This document shows, in pieces, positions 9,926 through 18,146 of a stretch of 41,330 nt of DNA. The position numbers and the translations under genes are program-made. Origin of the DNA: Sedimentisphaerales bacterium. GTDB lineage: Bacteria; Planctomycetota; Phycisphaerae; Sedimentisphaerales; Anaerobacaceae. Position 1 is the stretch's first letter, and each line of letters starts with the position of its first letter. The notes beneath the pieces were generated by a model. The model was not told the origin of the DNA. It ran no database searches and was given only the letters and a program-made list of their open reading frames with translations. The stretch covers positions 1-41,330 of the forward strand of contig JAFGEF010000066.1 of NCBI GenBank assembly GCA_016931715.1, given 5' to 3'.

Positions 9926-11302
9926 TTGTTAAAAAATGCTCTTAATTTGGTCTTAATAGTATTGGTTGTTTCGTTCGTATACTCAACTGTCTGCCTCGCT
10001 CAGGAAGCAGAAATTGAATATGGTGAATTGAAAATCGAAGGTGAAAAAATAATCTCTTTAATTCTGGAAAGAGAAAATGGCACAAGAGAGGATTTGGTGA
10101 ATCCAGGTAAATTAGTCAGTTTGCCGATAGGGAAATATTTTATAAGAAATTTAGTAATAGCAGATCAGGAACAATATTCCCTAGGTACGAATACGAAACC
10201 TGCATCTGAAACTGATTGGATAAAAATTACAAAGGATGAGCCAGCCATATTGAAAGCCGGAGCTCCTCTGAAGCAGGTAATCGAAATAAAAAGGCAGGGA
10301 AAGTATCTTGTTTTGAATTATAAGACACTGGGTATAGACGGCCGACAATACAATAAAACAACAAACAGGGAAAAGCGACCTAGTTTTTCAGTGTATAAGG
10401 GAGATAAGTTAATCGCTTCTGGCGAATTCGCATATGGATGAGGCGGAACATGTTCGTACTCGTGGCGAGTACCAAAAACGGCATTTGGCAAATTAAGATT
10501 TGTTCCGGCAGAAAATCTTGGGAAGCTAAGTTCTCAAGTGGACGAAGATGTGATTTATGATTGGAAGTTTTATTATTCTGTAATTGGCTATTTGCCGTGG
10601 TTTGCTCTTGTTCTCGCGTTTATACTTTTCAAAGACAATCACAACAGAGAATCGCTGTATATTTTGATACCGCTATTGATTGCGAACTTTTTCTGGATGC
10701 TGTTTAAAATAGTAACCAAAGGAAGTCCACCAGACACTATCGAGTTTGATGTAGTATTTTATTCATTCATCATCGGACTTTCCGTATTATGGCTGACATC
10801 GTATAAGTTCAGTAAACTGAATGGTTTGTTGAAATTCTTTCTTAGTTTAATAATTATGACAATCATTTTGTCCGCAGGTATTTTGACTGTCTTATCAGAT
10901 TTTAGTAAAACAACGGCTCTAATGTTTTTTCTTTTTGTATTTGTTGCAGGAGCAACGCTGTTTGGATTTGCTTGGGCTGGAAGATTATGCAAAAAGCAAT
11001 ATAGTCCCAAAGCGTTTTTGCTTTGGTCGGTTTTATGTCTGCCTGTTTGCAGTATAACAGCTATGATTGGATATTTTATTGTGGGCAATTCTATTATGAA
11101 TTCTACATTCAAGCCGGAAGATTTTCTGCAGGTTATGGCGGTTGGTTTGATTATTGGTTTTTTACTTTATTTTGTTATTCTGCCTTTTCTGATAATTAGT
11201 TTTGTCATCCCGTTTTACAGGAAAAGATTTTGTGACTGTCTGAGGTTGAAAACCAGTCAGTTAATTGCTGAACAGGAAAAGGTTGAGGCAATTAATGTGT
11301 GA
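9926..11302 (+). CDS. selenoprotein 1: secreted domain with Sec-GGT-Cys core plus multi-spanning membrane domain (UGA at 10439 = Sec)
   Basis: Read with UGA 10439-10441 as selenocysteine, this is one protein of 458 residues; read conventionally it splits into two ORFs in the same frame. Order: signal peptide (to about residue 27, ending CLA-QEA), a beta-rich extracytoplasmic domain (about 28-170, LPIGKYFIRNL, EIKRQGKYLVLNYK), the core YG-Sec172-GGTC176-SYSWRVP, a short linker, then about seven hydrophobic segments (about 216-430) and a basic tail. A SECIS-like hairpin at 10456-10472 begins 14 nt after the UGA. The conventional second ORF has only a GTG start with no ribosome-binding site. The N-terminal domain is homologous to the next gene. 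I prefer TTG 9926 (GGAG at 9916-9919, 6-nt spacing) over ATG 9920, which abuts the GGAG. Function unknown; a membrane-anchored thiol/selenol redox or metal role is a guess. Confidence 0.85.
10456..10472 (+). promoter_or_regulatory. SECIS-like hairpin of selenoprotein 1
   Basis: GTACTCG-TGG-CGAGTAC is a perfect 7-bp stem. Taken with a 5-nt loop it is GTGGC, with G at the first position. It starts 14 nt after UGA 10439-10441, and the loop lies about 20 nt from the UGA, within the range known for bacterial SECIS elements read by SelB. It lies inside the coding frame and encodes Y-S-W-R-V. Confidence 0.85.
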
Positions 11303-11325
11303 TATGCAAGGACGAATTAAGAAAA

Positions 11326-11359
11326 TTACATTTTTAGCTTAAAAATGATAAAAATGTAA
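11326..11359. repeat. long AT-rich inverted repeat after selenoprotein 1
   Basis: TTACATTTTTA (11326-11336) and TAAAAATGTAA (11349-11359) form a perfect 11-bp inverted repeat with a 12-nt loop, 23 bp after the selenoprotein 1 stop and 141 bp before the selenoprotein 2 start. It lacks the GC stem and U-run of a classical terminator. It may be an operator or a weak bidirectional terminator. Confidence 0.4.
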
Positions 11360-11500
11360 GAATAAATGAAAAATTTTTAGAAAAAAGCGGAAAAAATGTT
11401 ACATTTTATTAGTTTTTTCGTCTTTATATATGTATGCTGTAAAATCAGAGATGATTTGTTTTTAAACTTAAATAGCGACTCTTGTTTGGAGGCCGAAAAA

Positions 11501-13012
11501 ATGGCAAATAAAACGTTTATTTGGTTCGCTGCGGGTTTTATTCTGCTCACATCAATCGGAACGGTTTATGCTCAGAATGAGCAGTGGCTTCAATACCATT
11601 CTGCACGCGAATTAAATCTAGTCGGTTTTAGTTCGAGCCAGAAATTATTGGAAGTCAGCGATAAAAAGCCTGCCGACGTAAATTTCCCGAAATTTACAGG
11701 TGATAGCCAGCTTTTTACAAAATGGATGACTCCTATGGTTGATAAGGGATTTCTGTGGATTGCACTCGACAGAAGCCATAAATTAGGAATGTATGATATC
11801 CTCTATATCGACTCGAACGGCAACGGCCATCTCAATGACGAGAATCCGATAAGACAATACCGGATGGAACAAACAAGCTCATATTTCGGTCCGGTCAAGG
11901 TAACTTTCAAGCTTCCTGATGGACCTGTATCTTACCATCTTAACTTGAGATATTACAGCTCTAATGATACGAAAAGACTTTATGTTTCGACCGGAGGCTG
12001 GTATCAGGGAGAAGTCACAATAGATGGCCAGAAAAATCAGTGTATTCTTTTCGATTATAATGCCAACGGCACATTTAATGATAAAGCTCTTGCTCCTGAA
12101 AATTCCGATAGGATCCGGATCAGTAAAACAAACAATACACAGGACACTCGATTTGTCGGCAATTTTATCGAAATAGGCGGCAAATTCTACGAACCTGAAA
12201 TAGCACGTGATGGAGCATATGTAAAAATAAAAGAAGCAGCAGATATTAAATTCGGCAAAGTCCATCTTAATGAAAATGTTACTGAAATATTAGTGGGTGG
12301 ATTAAACGGCCAGTTTAATATAAAGCTTGAAAAAGGAATTGGTTCACTGCCGGTCGGGAAATACCAAATCAATAACTGGGTTGTTAAACGCGATGATGAA
12401 AAAGGCGTAAAATGGGAACTTACAGGTTCCCGGAGCCAAAATAAAACGTTCGATATTAAGGAAGCCCAGGAGACTGTTCTCGAAGCAGGAGAGCCGATAG
12501 TCTCTACTGTCACTGCTTCGTACCGGGAAGGAAGCTATTCTTTCAGCCAGCAATTACGCGGCAAAAATGGTGAGAGTGTTTCTTTAATGCGTAACGGATC
12601 AAGGCCGCAGGCTCCGCAATTGAATATTAAAAATAAAGACGGCACATACGACAGAACTTATACATTCTCCTATGGCTGAGGCGGCACATGCTCGCTCACG
12701 TGGCGTGAGCCATCAAATGTAAAAGGACCGTTCACTGCGACAATTAATATTGGCAGCCCGTTTAAGATAGAAAGTGAGCCTTACACACTGGAAGGCAAAA
12801 AATTGGTTGCTGCTAAACCTGTACCTGCTGCCAAAGTAACACCTGTAAAACCTGAAACTACAGAGGGAACCGCAACGGGAGAAACATCAAAGGAGACGGC
12901 TCAGGAAAATATAGAACCGGCAGAAAAGAATAATATTTTGCCGACAGTTGTTGTTTTGTCTATCGTAGTTGGATGCGTTGCAATCGTGACAATCGGCAAA
13001 AAGATAACTTAG
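11501..13012 (+). CDS. selenoprotein 2: secreted protein with Sec-GGT-Cys core and C-terminal membrane anchor (UGA at 12677 = Sec)
   Basis: With UGA 12677-12679 read as selenocysteine the protein has 503 residues. The ATG at 11501 follows GGAGG (11488-11492) at 8 nt. A signal peptide (ANKTFIWFAAGFILLTSIG, cleaved near VYA-QNE) precedes about 360 residues of beta-rich domain with Asp/Asn/Gly motifs (DSNGNGHLND, DYNANGTFND) resembling Ca-binding loops. The part from about residue 260 on (LPVGKYQINNWVV ... TYTFSYG) matches the pre-Sec domain of selenoprotein 1. The core is YG-Sec393-GGTC397-SLTWREP. After it come a short beta segment, a Pro/Thr/Glu-rich stalk and one transmembrane helix (PTVVVLSIVVGCVAIVTIG) with a KKIT end, so the Sec centre faces outside. 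A SECIS-like hairpin is at 12694-12710. The conventional downstream ORF would need a TTG start without a ribosome-binding site. Function unknown. Confidence 0.87.
12694..12710 (+). promoter_or_regulatory. SECIS-like hairpin of selenoprotein 2
   Basis: GCTCACG-TGG-CGTGAGC is a perfect 7-bp stem with the same apical TGG as selenoprotein 1, starting exactly 14 nt after UGA 12677-12679. Against the first hairpin, stem pairs 2, 3 and 6 differ and are compensated (T-A/C-G, A-T/T-A, T-A/A-T). This supports selection on RNA structure. Confidence 0.87.
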
Positions 13013-13093
13013 TGTAATCTTTGCGATTTCCTAAAATTGTTTATCAAAGAATCAGTCGAAATACTGCAGGGGGATTTTATGCGCGTTTTTATT

Positions 13094-13212
13094 GTCATTG
13101 CGAGCCGTCTGAAAGACGGTGTGGCAATCTACAATTGTTTATTTCAAGATTGTTTTGTCATTTACTGTTATGACAGCGGTTTTCACTGTGACAAGACGCT
13201 CCTCAAAGTGAC
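13094..13212. repeat. REP-like intergenic palindromic element
   Basis: Begins GTCATTGCGAG and ends CTCAAAGTGAC, the ends typical of dispersed REP/MITE-like intergenic repeats. The left half is a hairpin: CCGTCT-GAA-AGACGG flanked by ATTGC/GCAAT (about 13097-13128). The right half holds a second, weaker set of GTCA/TGAC repeats. It fills the gap between selenoprotein 2 and the next gene. Copy number elsewhere in the genome cannot be seen from here. Confidence 0.6.
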
Positions 13213-13226
13213 TTAGGAGAATGATT

Positions 13227-14933
13227 ATGTTTATACAAAAGACATCAATACCATGTTTTATATTTTTAGTTTCTTTTATTAGCCTGTCTATGGCTCAACA
13301 GGTAAAACAAGTCACATTTACAGGCACAGTAACTGATTCAAAGGGCAGTCCAATAAATGGGGCAAAAGTTACTGTTTACGAGATGTGGTCGGACGGCATA
13401 GCGGGAAATATGTATTTAAACATAGCCGGGGAAAAAATTACTACAGAAAATGGGGCATTTATTTTTTCAACCGAGCCAAAACCTGAAAAAAGTACGTTTA
13501 TCTGGAGCTATGTTGTCGCTGCAAAAGCAAATTTATCTCTGGGATGGGCAAACTGGACTATGAAGGATGATTTGAAACAAAATATTATTCTTGATAAAGT
13601 TGAAAATATTGAAGGAGTGATAGTGGATGATATAGGTAAGCCTGTAGCTGGTGCAGATATTTATGCGAGTCTGTCTCGCACCGTCGAGTCCTCCAACGGC
13701 CAGAAAGAGACAAATTGGCTGTTGGGTCTGCCGCCTCTGGGGGAGCTTATTACAAAAACTAATGAACGAGGCAGGTTCAGTTTCTCCGGCCTTCCATTTA
13801 ATACGAGTGTGGATTTGCTTATAAGAGCGGCAGGCAAGGCTACTTTATATACGCGTCTGCCCGGGCAGCCGGAAGAACCTGCTTTTAGAACCGGCCAAAC
13901 GGATATAAAAGTTACTTTACCTAATGAGGCTCGAATTGAGGGAAAAATAATCGATCCGGATTCAGGAGAAGGAGTGGCCGGATTAAAATTTGCAGTTGTA
14001 TATACCGGCTCAGGACTGTTTTTCTATAGGTTTGTATGCCAAACAGATAATAATGGAAATTTCGGTATAGGGGGATTATTAAACAGCGAATATCTTATCA
14101 GAGGTACTGCGTTGCCTTTTAAATATGTTAATTGTATTTCAGGTCAGACTACTAATGTCACAATACATGCAAATAAACCTTATTATGGCCGCATTACTTA
14201 TGAGGATGGCAGCTCAGTGATTACCAAACCGGAACCCTGGGAAGGAGCAGAGACAAGAATTGATTTTATCGTGGATGGAGAAAATGTATCAAATCGTGTT
14301 GATATCGATAAAGATGGTTATTTCAGAGTGTACATGTCTAATGAACAATACGATAAAATACAGTCGAGAAAAGCATGGTTCGAGATCAATGTTCCGAGTA
14401 CATATACTTCTGATGATAATTATTTACAAAGAGTCATGCGTATGGAGCAAATTTTCGCGATAGATTTGCTTTCAACAGATAAAACAAAAGCTGGTGTAGT
14501 AAAGATTCCAAAGCCGAGGCAGAAGTTTATTTCACTTATAGGTAAATCCCTGTCTGATTTTAATGATATAAAAGTTGATTATTCCATCAAACAAGCACGT
14601 GGAAAAATGATTCTTATTTGTTTTTTCGATATAGAACAGCGGCCAAGCAGAAATTGTGTTATTGAATTAAGTAAAAAAACAGAAGAGTTTAAAGCAAAGG
14701 AAATTGAAGTACTGTTAATCCATGCTGCAAAGGCCGAGAAAGAATATATCAATAACTGGTGCAAAGAAAATAATATTTCGTTTTCTATAGGGATGATTGA
14801 AAAAGACGAGGAGCAAATAAAATTTAACTGGGGAATTAAGGCACTGCCCTGGCTTATCCTTACCGATAAAGAGCATATCGTCACTGATGAAGGATTTTCA
14901 ATAACTGAGATGGACGAGAAAATACAGAACTGA
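13227..14933 (+). CDS. secreted CarboxypepD_reg repeat protein with CxxC-less TlpA-like C-terminal domain (1 of 3)
   Basis: 568 residues. I choose ATG 13227 over 13221 because AGGAG (13215-13219) then has a 7-nt spacing. A signal peptide (FIQKTSIPCFIFLVSFISLS, cleaved at MAQ-Q) is followed by at least three CarboxypepD_reg-like repeats (FTGTVTDSKGSPINGAKV, EGVIVDDIGKPVAGADI, EGKIIDPDSGEGVAGLKF). The C-terminal 140 residues have a TlpA/AhpC thioredoxin-like layout: ISLIGKSLSDF, then LICFFDIEQRPSRNC, then the cis-Pro segment GIKALPWLILTDKEH. The position of WCxxC reads EQRPSR, so disulfide chemistry of the usual type is not expected. First gene of a three-gene operon (19 bp to the next). Exact role unknown; protein or ligand binding in the envelope is inferred. 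Confidence 0.85.
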   Translation: MFIQKTSIPCFIFLVSFISLSMAQQVKQVTFTGTVTDSKGSPINGAKVTVYEMWSDGIAGNMYLNIAGEKITTENGAFIFSTEPKPEKSTFIWSYVVAAKANLSLGWANWTMKDDLKQNIILDKVENIEGVIVDDIGKPVAGADIYASLSRTVESSNGQKETNWLLGLPPLGELITKTNERGRFSFSGLPFNTSVDLLIRAAGKATLYTRLPGQPEEPAFRTGQTDIKVTLPNEARIEGKIIDPDSGEGVAGLKFAVVYTGSGLFFYRFVCQTDNNGNFGIGGLLNSEYLIRGTALPFKYVNCISGQTTNVTIHANKPYYGRITYEDGSSVITKPEPWEGAETRIDFIVDGENVSNRVDIDKDGYFRVYMSNEQYDKIQSRKAWFEINVPSTYTSDDNYLQRVMRMEQIFAIDLLSTDKTKAGVVKIPKPRQKFISLIGKSLSDFNDIKVDYSIKQARGKMILICFFDIEQRPSRNCVIELSKKTEEFKAKEIEVLLIHAAKAEKEYINNWCKENNISFSIGMIEKDEEQIKFNWGIKALPWLILTDKEHIVTDEGFSITEMDEKIQN

Positions 14934-14952
14934 TATTTACAGAGGAAAGATT

Positions 14953-17900
14953 ATGTATATAAAGAAGACATTAATGTTAAGTATGTTATTTTTTGTTTCT
15001 GTTATCAATTTGTCAAATGCAAAGCAGGTTGCATTTAAAGGTACAGTAGTTGATTCAAAGGGCAATCCCGTAGCCGGAGCAAAAGCAAAATTATATAATG
15101 AGGATTATGGCCGGGAAATGTATACATTTATTGTATCTGATGTGATAGAAACAACATCAAATGATGAAGGTACCTTCTCTTTTGAAAAAGATACAGAAGG
15201 TGATGACTATCTTTATGGATGGATTGTAGTCGATAAGGCCGGCCTGGCTTTAGATTGTGTCGGTTGGGAAATGGATAACGACATGGAATTTATGTTCAAG
15301 CTCGGCCAGTCTAAAGAATTAGACGGTGTTGTTGTTGATGAGAATGGTAATCCTCTTGCTGAAGCTCAGGTAAGTATTTTAATATTAAACATCGGGGAGG
15401 AAAAAGATTCTCATGGACAACATATTCGCGCATTGAGTGTAAATGTTGCGTCTAAAGTACTGAATGCGGAGACTGATAACACAGGCAAATTTAAATTCAC
15501 AAATTTACCAGGTGATTCAAAAGTCGAGTTTTTAGTGAAAAAAGAAGGAAAAACTACAGTCGATACATTCAGGATAGATACTTATCCTGAAGAGTCATTA
15601 CAGTACTCGCCTGGTCAGGATGATATAAAAATAGTTCTGTTGCCGGAATCTGTAATAGAGGGTGTCGTGATAGACAAAAATACCGGTAAGTCAGTTGATG
15701 GAGTCAATTTATTACTTAGGCGAGGTCAAAATAGTCGGATATTTGGTCAGGATATAATTACATCAAAGGAAGACGGAACTTTCAAAATAAATAGACTTTC
15801 CAGTGGTGGTTATAATCTTATTTATGCCGCACCAAGGGACGGACTTGCCGAATGGATTGCGCCAACTGTGAATATAACTCTTGAAAAAGGTCAGATTAAA
15901 AATAATGTTAAAGTTGAATTGAGCAAAGGAGGATTGCTGGAGGTACTTGTTACTGAAACAGGTAAAAACAAATCCCTGGAAGGTGCTACAGTTCTCACGT
16001 ATGACGAACGAAACTCTCTATCTTATGCTCAAAAAACCGACAAAGAAGGAATCGCCAGAATTCGTCTTTTACCTGGTGAATATGAATCGGCTCAGGTTTT
16101 TAAGGATGGTTATTCCAGTTTTAGAATGCAGAATAGTATAACAATCGAGGAAGGGAGGACGAAACATCTTGAATGGCAGCTTGGTTCAGTACCAAAGGCA
16201 AGCGGTGTGGTACGTGATGAAAATGGAAAACCAGTCAAAGGAGCCAAACTCTGCGTTTTACCAGGCGGCGGCAGAGATATCGAATCTGACGATGAAGGAA
16301 AATTTGAAATAAGCTGGGATTTGGAAATGTTCCCGGATGAGCGTGAGAATCCTCTTCTTGTGTGCAGATATGAAGAAAGAAATCTTGCTAAAGTTGTAAT
16401 TCTCGAAGAAAATACTGAAAATCTCGAAGTTAAACTTGAGCCCGGAATAGCAGTAACAGGTAAAGTAACGAATCCGGAAGGTAAGGGGATCAGGGAAGCA
16501 GGTATAAGAATGATGCTCAGGCAGGATATGTGGTCTTCGACATTTATGCGAGGTGACACTACTAAAACTGATGAAAAAGGAAATTTTGAAGTAAAAGCAA
16601 TTCCGGCTGAACATCGTTATGAAATAATTATTAAAGCCGAGGGGTACGGCAGTCAGCGAAAGGAAGTTCACGCCGATGACGCGGTAAATAAAATACTTGA
16701 TGCAGGTACTTTTAATCTTCCTGTCGCAAATCTTTCTGTCTCCGGTATTGTTGTGGATATCGAGGGCAATCCTATTCCTGATGCGAAAAATGAGTCTTAT
16801 AATCATGAAGGCGGCCAACCTGAACGTCTTAATACACAGGCTGATTCAAATGGAAAATTTGTTCTCAAAGGAGTATGCGAAGGCAGAGTAGATATAAGAG
16901 TTAATGTTACTCTTAATGGAAAACGTCTTTCAGCTCGTGCGTCTGCTGACGGCGGTTACTCTGATATAAAAATTGTAGTACGTGAGAAAGGAGAATATGT
17001 CACACAGTATTTTAATAATAAAACCTATGAGCAGATACTACAGGACAGTGAAAAGGTTATAGCAGGTGTAGTTGTTGACGATAATGATGCACCTGTATCT
17101 GGTGTATCAGTTGGGGTCAATTGTATAAAGAGAGAACAAGAAAATGCACCTGGAAAATTCGTATGGTCTTACTCTTCTTATGAGAATCTGACCGGTGTAA
17201 CTGATAAACAGGGACGTTTTGCAATAGAGCTGGAAGAAGATGCTGAATATGACCTTATTTTTTCACCCTATAATTATGCCGCTGTTCTTGTTTATGATAT
17301 ACCAGCCGGTAAAAAGGACATTAAAGTCGTATTACCCAAAGGCGGCATGATTTCAGGTCAGCTTGTCCGAATGGAAGGGAGTAAAAAAAAACCGATTGCT
17401 AATGTTGAAGTTAAGCTCGAGCAGGAAAGCCGTGCTTCCTACACTCATCTGGGATTCGATCAAGACAAAACAACTATCACTGATTCTCAGGGACGATTCA
17501 AATTCGAGCATATACAAACAAAAATCAGACCGCGTGAAAGCATGCCGCAGACAGAATGGGAATTTGTTCCTCGTGTATGGAAGGTTGTTTTTGGAGATAT
17601 AACGAAGACATTTGCATTTTATGAAAGCAATATTATAAATGATTTTGAAATAGTTGTCGATGATAAACAGTCTAATCCACAGAAACTAACCGGTAAAGCT
17701 TTGCCTGATTTTGAAGGAATAAAAACAGAATTCAATATTGAGAAAGTTAAAGAAAAAAAAATGCTTATATGCTTTTTCGATATTGAGCAGCGTCCATCGA
17801 GAAATTGCATTCTTGAACTAAGTAAAAAAACGCAAGAGCTTAAAGTGAAAGATATTGAAGTGCTTTTAATCCATGCATCAAAGATAGAAAAAGAATATAT

Positions 17901-18093
17901 CGATAAATGGTCCAGAGAATATAATGTTAGCTTTTCTGTGGGAATGATTGAAACCAACGAAGAACAAATCCGCTTCAACTGGGGCGTTAAGGCTCTGCCC
18001 TGGTTGATTCTTACAGATAAGAACCATATAGTAATCGCTGAAGGATTTTCAATTACAGAATTAGCTGAAAACCTTGAGACTTCAAACAAATAA
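14953..18093 (+). CDS. large secreted CarboxypepD_reg repeat protein with CxxC-less TlpA-like domain (2 of 3)
   Basis: 1046 residues, with GAGGAAAG a few nt before the ATG. After a signal peptide (KKTLMLSMLFFVSVINLSNA) come about nine CarboxypepD_reg-like repeats, each beginning with a GxVxDxxGxPVxGAxV pattern (for example KGTVVDSKGNPVAGAKA, DGVVVDENGNPLAEAQV, SGVVRDENGKPVKGAKL, AGVVVDDNDAPVSGVSV). Residues from about 915 form the same degenerate thioredoxin-like domain as in its neighbours (LICFFDIEQRPSRNC, GVKALPWLILTDKNH). It is a paralogue of the flanking genes with more repeats inserted. Its TAA overlaps an ATG in the next frame (TAATG), though the better start of the next gene is 54 bp on. 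Envelope location is inferred; function unknown. Confidence 0.85.
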   Translation: MYIKKTLMLSMLFFVSVINLSNAKQVAFKGTVVDSKGNPVAGAKAKLYNEDYGREMYTFIVSDVIETTSNDEGTFSFEKDTEGDDYLYGWIVVDKAGLALDCVGWEMDNDMEFMFKLGQSKELDGVVVDENGNPLAEAQVSILILNIGEEKDSHGQHIRALSVNVASKVLNAETDNTGKFKFTNLPGDSKVEFLVKKEGKTTVDTFRIDTYPEESLQYSPGQDDIKIVLLPESVIEGVVIDKNTGKSVDGVNLLLRRGQNSRIFGQDIITSKEDGTFKINRLSSGGYNLIYAAPRDGLAEWIAPTVNITLEKGQIKNNVKVELSKGGLLEVLVTETGKNKSLEGATVLTYDERNSLSYAQKTDKEGIARIRLLPGEYESAQVFKDGYSSFRMQNSITIEEGRTKHLEWQLGSVPKASGVVRDENGKPVKGAKLCVLPGGGRDIESDDEGKFEISWDLEMFPDERENPLLVCRYEERNLAKVVILEENTENLEVKLEPGIAVTGKVTNPEGKGIREAGIRMMLRQDMWSSTFMRGDTTKTDEKGNFEVKAIPAEHRYEIIIKAEGYGSQRKEVHADDAVNKILDAGTFNLPVANLSVSGIVVDIEGNPIPDAKNESYNHEGGQPERLNTQADSNGKFVLKGVCEGRVDIRVNVTLNGKRLSARASADGGYSDIKIVVREKGEYVTQYFNNKTYEQILQDSEKVIAGVVVDDNDAPVSGVSVGVNCIKREQENAPGKFVWSYSSYENLTGVTDKQGRFAIELEEDAEYDLIFSPYNYAAVLVYDIPAGKKDIKVVLPKGGMISGQLVRMEGSKKKPIANVEVKLEQESRASYTHLGFDQDKTTITDSQGRFKFEHIQTKIRPRESMPQTEWEFVPRVWKVVFGDITKTFAFYESNIINDFEIVVDDKQSNPQKLTGKALPDFEGIKTEFNIEKVKEKKMLICFFDIEQRPSRNCILELSKKTQELKVKDIEVLLIHASKIEKEYIDKWSREYNVSFSVGMIETNEEQIRFNWGVKALPWLILTDKNHIVIAEGFSITELAENLETSNK

Positions 18094-18146
18094 TGGTCTA
18101 TTATTTATATAATTGTTTTTTAATTCATATGGTGGAAAGGAATGCA

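Noticed and set aside
10538..11302. Membrane protein as an independent gene starting at GTG 10538
   Set aside because: It is in frame with the preceding ORF across a single UGA, has no ribosome-binding site, and a SECIS-like hairpin lies in the gap; it is the C-terminal half of selenoprotein 1.
12803..13012. 69-residue protein starting at TTG 12803
   Set aside because: Same frame as the upstream gene across UGA 12677, with coding sequence continuous between them; it is the tail of selenoprotein 2.
14640..14655. Cys after RPSRN as a surviving resolving cysteine of the thioredoxin-like domain
   Set aside because: It is Gly in the third paralogue and Leu in both receptor modules, so it is not conserved.
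14931..14933. UGA of the first CarboxypepD_reg gene as a Sec codon
   Set aside because: No hairpin at the right distance; a Shine-Dalgarno sequence and the next gene's start follow immediately.
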